From the NCBI GenBank assembly GCA_964495145.1, contig CAZBUP010000020.1, forward strand, positions 1-20,926: DNA of 20,926 nucleotides. Direction: 5' to 3'. Source of the stretch: UBA6120 sp964495145 (GTDB lineage Bacteria; Bacillota_I; Bacilli_A; RFN20; CAG-826). The notes below the pieces were generated by a model. It saw only the letters and a program-made list of their open reading frames with translations, had not been told where the DNA came from and did not search any database. Each line of letters starts with the position of its first letter. The first letter of the stretch is position 1. Positions 14,642 through 20,926 of this stretch are shown here, in pieces. Both the position numbers and the translations under genes were made by a program.

Positions 14642-15691
14642 ATGGAATTGAACTTCGATAAGAAAACCATTTTCTTATTAACGGGCGCCTTCGGTCACCT
14701 AGGCAACGTCGTGACTCGCCAACTCCTGGACAAGGGGGCGCGCGTCCGGGCTTTGATCTTGCCCGGCGATTTAAGCGATGAACGGTTCCGGTTTCCGGTC
14801 GAATTATACCGGGGCGACTTGCGCCAGGTCGAATCGATCCAATTGGCGTTCAAACACCAAAGTGATGAACGATTGGTCATCATTCACATGGCTTCGATCA
14901 TCTCGACATTGTCCAGCAATTTTAAAAAACTTTACCAGACGAACGTCGTGGGAACCCGCAACATCCTCGAATTGGCCGTCAAGAATCAGGCAGCCCGCTT
15001 CGTCTATGTCTCCAGCGTCCATGCCTTGATTGAAGAACCTTGGGGAATCGTCAATAGCGAACGGACCGATTTTGATCCGCAAGCCGTGCACGGCGTCTAT
15101 GCCAAATCGAAAGCGATGGCGTCTCGCCTCGTCTTGTCGTATCAAGACCGATTGGATTTAGTCATCGTCCATCCTTCGGGCATCATCGGACCTTACGATT
15201 ATCAATATTCGCAAACCAATCAGGTTTTCTATGATTTTCTGAGGGGCAAACTGCCGCTCGTCATCAAGGGCGGTTATGATTTCGTCGACGTCCGCGACGT
15301 GGCCGAAGGCGTAATAGACGCTTTGATGCACGGCCGAGCCGGCGAGAATTATATTCTTTCGGGACACTACGTCACCATCGATCAGATGATGAAGGTCATT
15401 TCGGGCTATGCCCGAAAGAAACGCCCGAAGGTTATGGCTTTATGGGTGGCTCGGATGGTTGCCCCGTTCGTGGAAGCTTGGAGCCATTTGACCAAGAAGC
15501 GCCCTTTGTTTACGCCCTATTCGCTATACACCACCAGTTCCAATGGCCATTTCTCGCATGAGAAAGCCAGCCAGGCTTGGGGTTATGCCCCGCGTTCGAT
15601 CGAAACCACCATCTACGATATTTACCGCTGGTATTACGATTATGTCTTAGCGCCCCGCTCTTTGGGGAGCGCCAAGAAAAAGTACCTATGA
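14642..15691 (+). CDS. Extended short-chain dehydrogenase/epimerase (NAD-dependent)
   Basis: A 349-residue Rossmann-fold enzyme. The NAD(P)-binding motif TGAFGHLG is at 14-21, a VYVSS block with the catalytic Ser near 125, and Tyr153/Lys157 (YAKSK) form the rest of the catalytic site. GDL and HMAS blocks are in place. The C-terminal half ends with a long basic, hydrophobic region and could bind sugar-nucleotide or isoprenoid-like substrates. It is not obviously galE, and the closest family feel is the dihydroflavonol-reductase-like branch of extended SDRs. Substrate unknown. First gene of a three-gene unit with the Fe alcohol dehydrogenase (4-base overlap) and the GPx. Confidence 0.8.
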   Translation: MELNFDKKTIFLLTGAFGHLGNVVTRQLLDKGARVRALILPGDLSDERFRFPVELYRGDLRQVESIQLAFKHQSDERLVIIHMASIISTLSSNFKKLYQTNVVGTRNILELAVKNQAARFVYVSSVHALIEEPWGIVNSERTDFDPQAVHGVYAKSKAMASRLVLSYQDRLDLVIVHPSGIIGPYDYQYSQTNQVFYDFLRGKLPLVIKGGYDFVDVRDVAEGVIDALMHGRAGENYILSGHYVTIDQMMKVISGYARKKRPKVMALWVARMVAPFVEAWSHLTKKRPLFTPYSLYTTSSNGHFSHEKASQAWGYAPRSIETTIYDIYRWYYDYVLAPRSLGSAKKKYL

Positions 15692-16905
15692 ATTTTATCC
15701 AAAAAGCCTATGCCAGAACCTTCCAATCCGTGATGCGGCTCGCCGCCTATTTTTTGAATTTCAAACGGCCGATTACCATTGAGACCGAAACCTCGGGCCT
15801 CGTCGTCATCGCCATCGCCAAGAAGCGCGGATTGTCGCGTTTCCTGCTGGTGACCGATCCCGGCATTGCCCAAATCAAGTTGATGCAACCGCTGGTCGAA
15901 ACCATGACCCAAGCCGATTTGAAGGTAGTCATTTATGACCGCACCGTCGCCAATCCCACCATCGACAACATCGAAGAAGCTTTGTCCCTCTACCATAAAA
16001 ACGATTGCCAAGCTTTGATTGGATTCGGCGGAGGATCGGCCATCGATTGCGCCAAGGGCGTGTATGCCCGACTGTCCCGACCCCGCAAGACGATCTCGCA
16101 ACTGCGCGGATTATTGAAAGTCGGGCGGCGCCGTTCGGTTCTCATCGCGGTGCCGACCACGGCCGGAACCGGTTCCGAAGCGACGTTAGCCGCTGTGATC
16201 ACCGATGGGAAAACCCATGAAAAATACGCCATCAACGATCCGCATCTGATACCGGATTACGCCATATTGGACGTCAGTTTGACTTATAAGCTCCCAAAAC
16301 ATATTACCGCTTCGACCGGAATGGACGCCCTGACTCATGCCGTCGAGGCTTATATCGGACGGGCGAATACCCGTCAGACGCGCCGTTCGGCCTTATCGGC
16401 CATCGCTTTGATCAACGAATATCTCTACCAGGCTTACATTAATCCCGGCGATTCGACCGCGAGACGGAACATGCAACGGGCCGCCTTGGAAGCCGGCGTG
16501 GCCTTTACCCGAGCCTACGTCGGACACGTCCACGCCCTAGCCCATCAACTCGGCGGCTATTATCAAGTGCCCCATGGCCTGGCCAATGCCGTCATCCTGC
16601 CGATGGTCCTCGACGAATTGGGATGCCGCGCCGAACGGAAACTGGCCCAACTGGCCGATTGGTTGTCGCTGACGACCAAGCAAGCCGACCGCCGGGCCAA
16701 GGCCCGAGCGTTTATAACCTGGGTCGAACAACTAAATGTTAAAATGAACCTGAAAAACGAGTTCGGCCATCTGATAAAAGACGAGGATATCCCGATTCTG
16801 GCCGCGCGGGCCTATCGAGAAGCGTTCCCGCTTTACCCGGTTCCGGCATTATGGCCCCCCGCTCGTTACCAAGCGATCTATAAGCGATTGCAGAAGGAGT
16901 CATAA
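15688..16905 (+). CDS. Iron-containing alcohol dehydrogenase (group III)
   Basis: A 405-residue dehydrogenase of the Fe-ADH family, interconverting an alcohol and an aldehyde with NAD(P). The cofactor loop FGGGSAIDCAK is near residue 113-123 and PTTAGTGSEAT at 156-166. The predicted metal ligands are Asp213 and His217 (MDALTHAVEAY), His282 and His296 (GHVHALAHQLGG...PHGLAN), with His286 the conserved catalytic His; all are present. Start: the ATG at 15688, which overlaps the SDR stop by 4 bases (ATGA); the open frame extends upstream only inside the previous gene. Substrate not assigned (propanediol, butanol and related alcohols are typical). Confidence 0.9.
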   Translation: MNFIQKAYARTFQSVMRLAAYFLNFKRPITIETETSGLVVIAIAKKRGLSRFLLVTDPGIAQIKLMQPLVETMTQADLKVVIYDRTVANPTIDNIEEALSLYHKNDCQALIGFGGGSAIDCAKGVYARLSRPRKTISQLRGLLKVGRRRSVLIAVPTTAGTGSEATLAAVITDGKTHEKYAINDPHLIPDYAILDVSLTYKLPKHITASTGMDALTHAVEAYIGRANTRQTRRSALSAIALINEYLYQAYINPGDSTARRNMQRAALEAGVAFTRAYVGHVHALAHQLGGYYQVPHGLANAVILPMVLDELGCRAERKLAQLADWLSLTTKQADRRAKARAFITWVEQLNVKMNLKNEFGHLIKDEDIPILAARAYREAFPLYPVPALWPPARYQAIYKRLQKES

Positions 16906-16906
16906 C

Positions 16907-17380
16907 ATGTCCATCTACGCCATCTCCGTCAAGAAAACCCAGGGCGAAGTCATCACGCTCGAAAAGTATCGCGGCCAAGTGCTGTTGATCGTGAACACGG
17001 CCAGCCACTGCGGCTACACCAAGCAATACGACGGACTGCAAAAACTGTACGAGAAGTTCCATGACCAGGGTTTTGAAATCCTCGATTTCCCGTGCAACCA
17101 ATTCGCGGGACAAGCCCCCGAATCCGACGAGGAGCTGGCCGCTTTCTGTTCCATCAATTTCAAGACCAAGTTCGAGACCTTTGCCAAAATCAACGTCAAC
17201 GGGCGCGACGCCCATCCGCTTTACAAATACCTGAAAGCCGGCCACCCCGGCATTTCCAAGGCCGCCATCCGCTGGAATTTCACCAAATTCCTGGTGGGAC
17301 GCGACGGGACAATCCTCGGGCGTTATGATTCCAAAGTGACCCCAGCGCAACTTGAAGAGGAAATCGCCCGCCATTTGTAG
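16907..17380 (+). CDS. Glutathione peroxidase-like thiol peroxidase (Cys type)
   Basis: A 157-residue peroxidase reducing peroxides. The catalytic tetrad is complete: Cys35 (NTASHCGYTKQY), Gln69 (FPCNQFAGQ), Trp123 and Asn124 (RWNFTKFL). No selenocysteine is used. Cys81 sits in a block (AFCSINFKTKF) at the place where thioredoxin-dependent, plant-type enzymes keep their resolving Cys, so thioredoxin rather than glutathione is the likely reductant. It starts one base after the alcohol dehydrogenase stop, with AAGGAG (16893-16898) inside that gene's end. Confidence 0.93.
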   Translation: MSIYAISVKKTQGEVITLEKYRGQVLLIVNTASHCGYTKQYDGLQKLYEKFHDQGFEILDFPCNQFAGQAPESDEELAAFCSINFKTKFETFAKINVNGRDAHPLYKYLKAGHPGISKAAIRWNFTKFLVGRDGTILGRYDSKVTPAQLEEEIARHL

Positions 17381-17429
17381 CCACCATCCGTAGGATTTGC
17401 TACAATTTCTAGTATAAGAGAGGTACCCT

Positions 17430-18221
17430 ATGTTCATTTTCACGTCGAATCTCGATGGCATTACCCCGATCATCATCATCGGCATCGCGGTCGTCGCCGT
17501 CATCTCGCTCGGATTGATTGTCGTCTTATTGATCTTGCAGAACATCGTCAGCGGTTACTTCTCAAGCAAGAAGTTCACCGTCAAGAGCAAACACAAAGTC
17601 GAGCCCTTGAACGGGAACGAGAAGTTCGAACTGATGGTGTTCAACAACAACGTCAACGAAGCCCGCATCCTCAGTTTCGGTTTTCTGTATCGCAGCAATT
17701 CAATTGATTTCTTCGATTCATACCTTAAGACGCAACAGCTTGACAGCGACGCCAAAGTGATCATCACTTCGCGCGATTTCATTAAATTGGAAATCGAAGC
17801 GCAACTGCTCCAGCAATTGGTCGAGAAGCATAACGACGGCAAAGTTCGGGTCGAACCCGTCTACGCCTACGTGACCGACATCGGCGGCCATATCATCAAA
17901 TATCCGGCTCGAGAGGTCCGCAAGATTATCTATCGGCACTTTAAAGCCGTTGATGACGCTAAAAAAGCGCAACTGCGCGCCGAGAAGAAGGAGGCCGCTC
18001 GCATCCGGAAGGAAGCGCGCCAAGCCAAATGGCAGGCGTTTTGGGCCAATTTCAAAAACCACTTAACCCGTAAGCCCAAACCAGTCCCGGAGACCCAAAT
18101 TCCGGTTGATCTCAAGCCGATCGAACCCGAGCCAGTGGAAACCTCGAAACCAAAGGCGAAAGCCAAGCCGGAAACGCCAGCCGAATCTGAGCCGGCGGAA
18201 GCCCCAGAGGAAGAAGCATAA
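17430..18221 (+). CDS. Membrane-anchored protein with charged C-terminal tail, function unknown
   Basis: A 263-residue protein. One hydrophobic helix (residues about 13-37) near the N-terminus is followed by a folded domain (about 45-175) with no family I recognise. A strongly basic, helical segment (about 175-210; RAEKKEAARIRKEARQAK) and a low-complexity tail of Pro, Glu and Lys (about 215-263) complete it. The tail resembles spacer or binding regions of bacterial scaffold proteins. AGAGAGG (17418-17424) precedes the ATG. It ends at the terminator at 18230-18250. Confidence 0.7.
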   Translation: MFIFTSNLDGITPIIIIGIAVVAVISLGLIVVLLILQNIVSGYFSSKKFTVKSKHKVEPLNGNEKFELMVFNNNVNEARILSFGFLYRSNSIDFFDSYLKTQQLDSDAKVIITSRDFIKLEIEAQLLQQLVEKHNDGKVRVEPVYAYVTDIGGHIIKYPAREVRKIIYRHFKAVDDAKKAQLRAEKKEAARIRKEARQAKWQAFWANFKNHLTRKPKPVPETQIPVDLKPIEPEPVETSKPKAKAKPETPAESEPAEAPEEEA

Positions 18222-18229
18222 GACCAACA

Positions 18230-18250
18230 AACCAGGGCAACCTGGTTTTT
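18230..18250 (+). terminator. Intrinsic terminator
   Basis: AACCAGG (18230-18236), tetraloop GCAA, CCTGGTT (18241-18247), then TTT. The seven-base stem is perfect. It ends the 17430 gene and lies only nine bases before galM. Confidence 0.8.
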
Positions 18251-18259
18251 GCTATCCCC

Positions 18260-19279
18260 ATGAAAATCGACATTGCGCCATTAGCGATTGACAAAGCTGT
18301 CCTGTGCACGCTTGAAAACAAAACCGGCCTGAAGGTCGTTTTAACCAATTTCGGCGCGGCCGTGGTCAGCTTGGCGGTTCCCGATCGCTACGGAAAACCG
18401 GCCAACGTCACCTTGACTTATGCCCAGATGGAAGATTTTTACCATTCCGAGCAATTTTTCGGAAAAACGATTGGCCGCACGGCCGGCCGGATTCCCGATT
18501 CGATCTTGAAGATCGGTCACGATTCGTTTGCGTTGGAAAGCGCCTTTGGAAAGCATACCCTCCATGGCGGCCGCCAATCGTTGGCTTTCAAGCTCTTTTC
18601 CTTTAATTTGCTGGAATTCGGCCAGGAAACCAAGGTCCAATTCCACTACATCAGTCCCTTCGGGGAAGGCGGGTATCCGGGCCAGGTCGCCTTTGACCTC
18701 GTCTATACCGTTTATGACGATCGTAATGAAGTATTGATCAATTATGAGGCGGCTACCGATTTCCCGACGCCGATCAATTTGACGAACCATACTTATTTCA
18801 ATCTGACCGGCGATCCTTCGAAGACGATTCTCGACCATGTTTTGAAATTGAACGCTTCGGTATTTTTCGATCTGGACGAGGAGCTGATTCTGACGCAGCA
18901 ACTTCCGGTGACCCGGGCGATGGATTTCCGTCAGGGGATGGCCCTTGGATCCCATATCGATGATGCTTCCCTGCAGGCGAGCCGAGCGTTCGGCTACGAT
19001 CACACGTTCAAAACGAGCGAGAGTACGATCGCGGCGCAATTATATGATCCCTCATCGGGACGCCGACTCACGATTCAAGCCGATTATCCGGCCGTCAACG
19101 TCTACACGGATAATTACCCGAGCGAAAAAACGCTCGATAATGGGCAACGCGACCATCGCTATGCCGGCGTGGCCATCGAACCGGAATTCGTCCCGACCGA
19201 GGTATCTAGCTACATCGTGACGCCAGAAGACGTTTACCACCATTACATCCGTTGGACCTTCGACGTCGTGACCAAGTGA
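18260..19279 (+). CDS. galM: Aldose 1-epimerase (galactose mutarotase)
   Basis: A 339-residue cytoplasmic enzyme that interconverts alpha and beta galactose so that galactokinase can use it. Motifs are GRTAGRI (72-78), TLHGG (His102), NLTNHTYFNLTG with catalytic His177, YDHTF (Asp247 region) and AIEPEF with the catalytic-base Glu307. Length and start are normal for the family. It follows the terminator at 18250 with no Shine-Dalgarno and a nine-base gap, so its transcript start is unclear. It heads the galM-galT-galK group. Confidence 0.93.
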   Translation: MKIDIAPLAIDKAVLCTLENKTGLKVVLTNFGAAVVSLAVPDRYGKPANVTLTYAQMEDFYHSEQFFGKTIGRTAGRIPDSILKIGHDSFALESAFGKHTLHGGRQSLAFKLFSFNLLEFGQETKVQFHYISPFGEGGYPGQVAFDLVYTVYDDRNEVLINYEAATDFPTPINLTNHTYFNLTGDPSKTILDHVLKLNASVFFDLDEELILTQQLPVTRAMDFRQGMALGSHIDDASLQASRAFGYDHTFKTSESTIAAQLYDPSSGRRLTIQADYPAVNVYTDNYPSEKTLDNGQRDHRYAGVAIEPEFVPTEVSSYIVTPEDVYHHYIRWTFDVVTK

Positions 19280-19300
19280 TGTTTTTTCATTGTATAAATG

Positions 19301-19309
19301 TGATAAAAT
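19301..19309 (+). promoter_or_regulatory. Extended -10 promoter at the galT start (possible leaderless transcript)
   Basis: TGA followed by TAAAAT (19304-19309) is an extended -10 element whose last base is seven bases before the A of the galT ATG (19316), so transcription is predicted to start at the initiation codon. No Shine-Dalgarno is present. Another hexamer, TATAAA, lies at 19293-19298 and would start transcription near 19305. Confidence 0.45.
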
Positions 19310-19315
19310 CTAGTC

Positions 19316-20809
19316 ATGCCCGCCATCGTTGATCGATTATTGGCCTACGCCCGTCAGCATCTAGATTTGCTGGATGATGATTTAGTCTACGCCCGGAACC
19401 GCTTATTGGAAGCTTTGGGATTGGACTCGTATGCGCCTGAACCGATCGACACCGCGGCAATCAAAGCCCTGGAAGTCCCGGATTCTTTGCTTGAAGAACT
19501 CCGGCATTTCATCATCAAAAACCAAGGTCTTTCCTTTGGGGCAGCCGAGCGTTTGGTCGGCTCGATCATTGGCAATCTGACCCCGCTTCCAAGCGTGATC
19601 AACCATCGGTTTTGGTCCCTTTATCGGGAAAGTCCCCAACAGGCGACCGATGACCTTTACCGGCTTCAAATCAAAAACGACTACATCAAGAAAACGTTCG
19701 TTGACACCAATATTCATTGGCTGGCCCCTTATGGCAACAATTTTTTGGAAATCACCATCAATATGTCAAAGCCGGAGAAGAACAACGCCGACATCGCCAA
19801 GCTCGTCAAGGCGGTGGCCACCGGCTATCCTAAATGCGTCCTATGCGAAGACAATCTCGGTTATTATGGCCGTGACGACCATCCCAATCGCAGCAACCTC
19901 CGCACCGTCAACATAACCTTGGACGGCGAGGCATGGTTTTTCCAATATTCGCCCTATGTTTATTATGACCGCCACTGCATCGTCGTCGACAAGATTCACC
20001 GGCCCATGGAAGTGAGCCGTCGAACCATCAGCAAACTGCTCTCGTTCGTGGATCAATTCCCGCATTTCTTCATCGGCACAAATAGCGATTTGCCGCTGGT
20101 GGGCGGGTCGATTCTCAATCACGAGCATTTCCAAGGCGGAGCCCATCTGATGCCGATGATGTACGCGCAACCGGGAGCGCCGGTTCACTTTCAGAATTTC
20201 GACGAGGTGTCATGCCACGTCCTCGACTGGTTCAACACGGCCTTCATTTTCGAAAGCGCCCATAAAGAGCATCTTTTAGCCGCCGTCGACCGACTTATAT
20301 CCATATGGCGGACCTATAGCGATCCTGAGCTGGATATTTTGGCTCGTACCGACGTCCAACACAACACGGCCACGGTGCTGGCCCGTTACCAAGACGGCCG
20401 TTATCTCATTTATGTGATTTTGAGGAACAATCGCAAAAGCGAGGCCTATCCGGAGGGTATTTTCCATGCCCATCCAGAATTTCACCATATCAAATCCGAA
20501 GGCATTGGCCTGATTGAAGCCGGCGGCATCTTCATTTTGCCGGCTCGCCTCAAACGTCAGCTACAATTAATTGAAACCGGTTTGAATGACAGATGGTCAG
20601 TCGATAGAATCATTGAATCATGGCCGGATTTAGCCATTCATCGTGACATGATCGAACGCTTGAAGGATGTTTCCCCTCAGGATCTTCATTCGCACATCAT
20701 CCAATCGGTCAATGACGCCTGCCGCGCCATCTTGGATAATACATCGGTATTTAAATTCGACTCAGCCGGCCGTCTCGGCTTAGCGCGTTTCTTAAAAAAG
20801 GTCACCTGA
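19316..20809 (+). CDS. galT: UDP-glucose--hexose-1-phosphate uridylyltransferase, type 2
   Basis: A 497-residue Leloir enzyme swapping galactose-1-phosphate and UDP-glucose for UDP-galactose and glucose-1-phosphate. It is the Firmicutes GalT class, with length near 500 and blocks LAPYGNNFLEITINMSKPEK, YPKCVLCEDNLGYYGR (171-186), and the active-site histidine block NHEHFQGG (268-275) in place of the HPH motif of the enterobacterial type. GGSILNHEHFQGG is highly diagnostic. A galK-like gene begins inside its stop codon (one-base overlap). Confidence 0.95.
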   Translation: MPAIVDRLLAYARQHLDLLDDDLVYARNRLLEALGLDSYAPEPIDTAAIKALEVPDSLLEELRHFIIKNQGLSFGAAERLVGSIIGNLTPLPSVINHRFWSLYRESPQQATDDLYRLQIKNDYIKKTFVDTNIHWLAPYGNNFLEITINMSKPEKNNADIAKLVKAVATGYPKCVLCEDNLGYYGRDDHPNRSNLRTVNITLDGEAWFFQYSPYVYYDRHCIVVDKIHRPMEVSRRTISKLLSFVDQFPHFFIGTNSDLPLVGGSILNHEHFQGGAHLMPMMYAQPGAPVHFQNFDEVSCHVLDWFNTAFIFESAHKEHLLAAVDRLISIWRTYSDPELDILARTDVQHNTATVLARYQDGRYLIYVILRNNRKSEAYPEGIFHAHPEFHHIKSEGIGLIEAGGIFILPARLKRQLQLIETGLNDRWSVDRIIESWPDLAIHRDMIERLKDVSPQDLHSHIIQSVNDACRAILDNTSVFKFDSAGRLGLARFLKKVT

Positions 20810-20926
20810 TGAACGATCGGCTGTCCCGCCTGGCGTCCATCTTCCAATCCAGTTTCGGGGCTCCGGCCACCGGTTATTTTAAAAGTTCCGGCCGGATGGA
20901 GATTTTGGGCAATCACACCGATCACC
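20809..20926 (+). CDS. galK: Galactokinase-like GHMP kinase, N-terminal part (runs off the window)
   Basis: Only the first 39 codons are present: MNDRLSRLASIFQSSFG, then a stretch ending GRMEILGNHTDH. The GR-x5-G-(E/N)-HTD pattern at about residues 29-38 is the sugar-binding signature of galactokinases, but the usual Glu is Asn here. Its ATG shares one base with the galT stop (TGATG), so it is part of the Leloir unit. By position and start it is galactokinase, while its sugar specificity cannot be confirmed from this fragment. Confidence 0.8.
   Translation, partial: MNDRLSRLASIFQSSFGAPATGYFKSSGRMEILGNHTDH

Noticed and set aside
16739..17545. Open frame of about 268 codons on the minus strand across the GPx gene.
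   Set aside because: It covers a clearly real plus-strand GPx gene and both flanks, and its product matches no family. It is an effect of GC-rich codon bias.

Overview
The window carries about twenty protein genes, the 3' end of a tRNA and several regulatory signals. TGA ends many genes (the 3317 lipoprotein, the DUF4234 gene, the epimerase, galM, galT) and Trp is TGG, so the standard bacterial code applies. The canonical F1Fo ATP synthase order, a type 2 (Firmicutes-type) GalT, a DegV/FakB protein, a FlaR-like kinase and a GLUG-repeat surface lipoprotein together suggest a Bacillota or Mollicutes-related bacterium, probably fermentative and host- or sediment-associated. Base composition is moderate, near 50% GC by eye. 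Taxonomy below that level is inference only.

Layout. (1) 1-79: end of a tRNA and its terminator. (2) 199-1701: a large predicted lipoprotein of GLUG-type repeats, more AT-rich than its neighbours. (3) 1887-2585 (minus): a zinc-ribbon membrane protein, convergent with (2) across a spacer that holds a perfect 21-bp palindrome. (4) 2696-5614 (plus): FlaR-like P-loop kinase, small lipoprotein, DegV, a helical protein resembling a Firmicutes regulatory tail, and a two-helix membrane protein with a C-terminal zinc ribbon. (5) 5611-12321 (minus): complete ATP synthase operon in the order atpI-B-E-F-H-A-G-D-C, tightly coupled, with its last stop codon overlapping the stop of the convergent zinc-ribbon gene. 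(6) 12322-12656: the only long spacer, divergent. (7) 12657-18221 (plus): GNAT acetyltransferase; DUF4234 protein coupled to PRPP synthetase (prs); an oxidoreductase trio (extended SDR, iron alcohol dehydrogenase, glutathione peroxidase-like); and a membrane-anchored protein with a charged tail, ended by a clear intrinsic terminator. (8) 18260-20926 (plus): Leloir galactose genes galM, galT and the start of a galK-like gene, cut by the window edge.

How they work together: the ATP synthase couples ion flow to ATP, and its c subunit has a two-carboxylate ion site like that of the Na+-driven Fusobacterium rotor, so Na+ coupling is the leading prediction. The galM-galT-galK group converts galactose to glucose-1-phosphate and UDP-galactose, and prs makes PRPP for nucleotide synthesis. 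The SDR/ADH/GPx trio looks like an aldehyde and peroxide handling unit, but its substrates are unknown.

Most promising second looks: the two-carboxylate c subunit, extended -10 promoters placed so that the transcript would begin exactly at the start codon (14642 and 19316), the variant sugar-kinase motif at 20809, the GLUG repeat array, and the 21-bp palindrome between convergent genes. I did not find a convincing new defence, mobile or CRISPR system.
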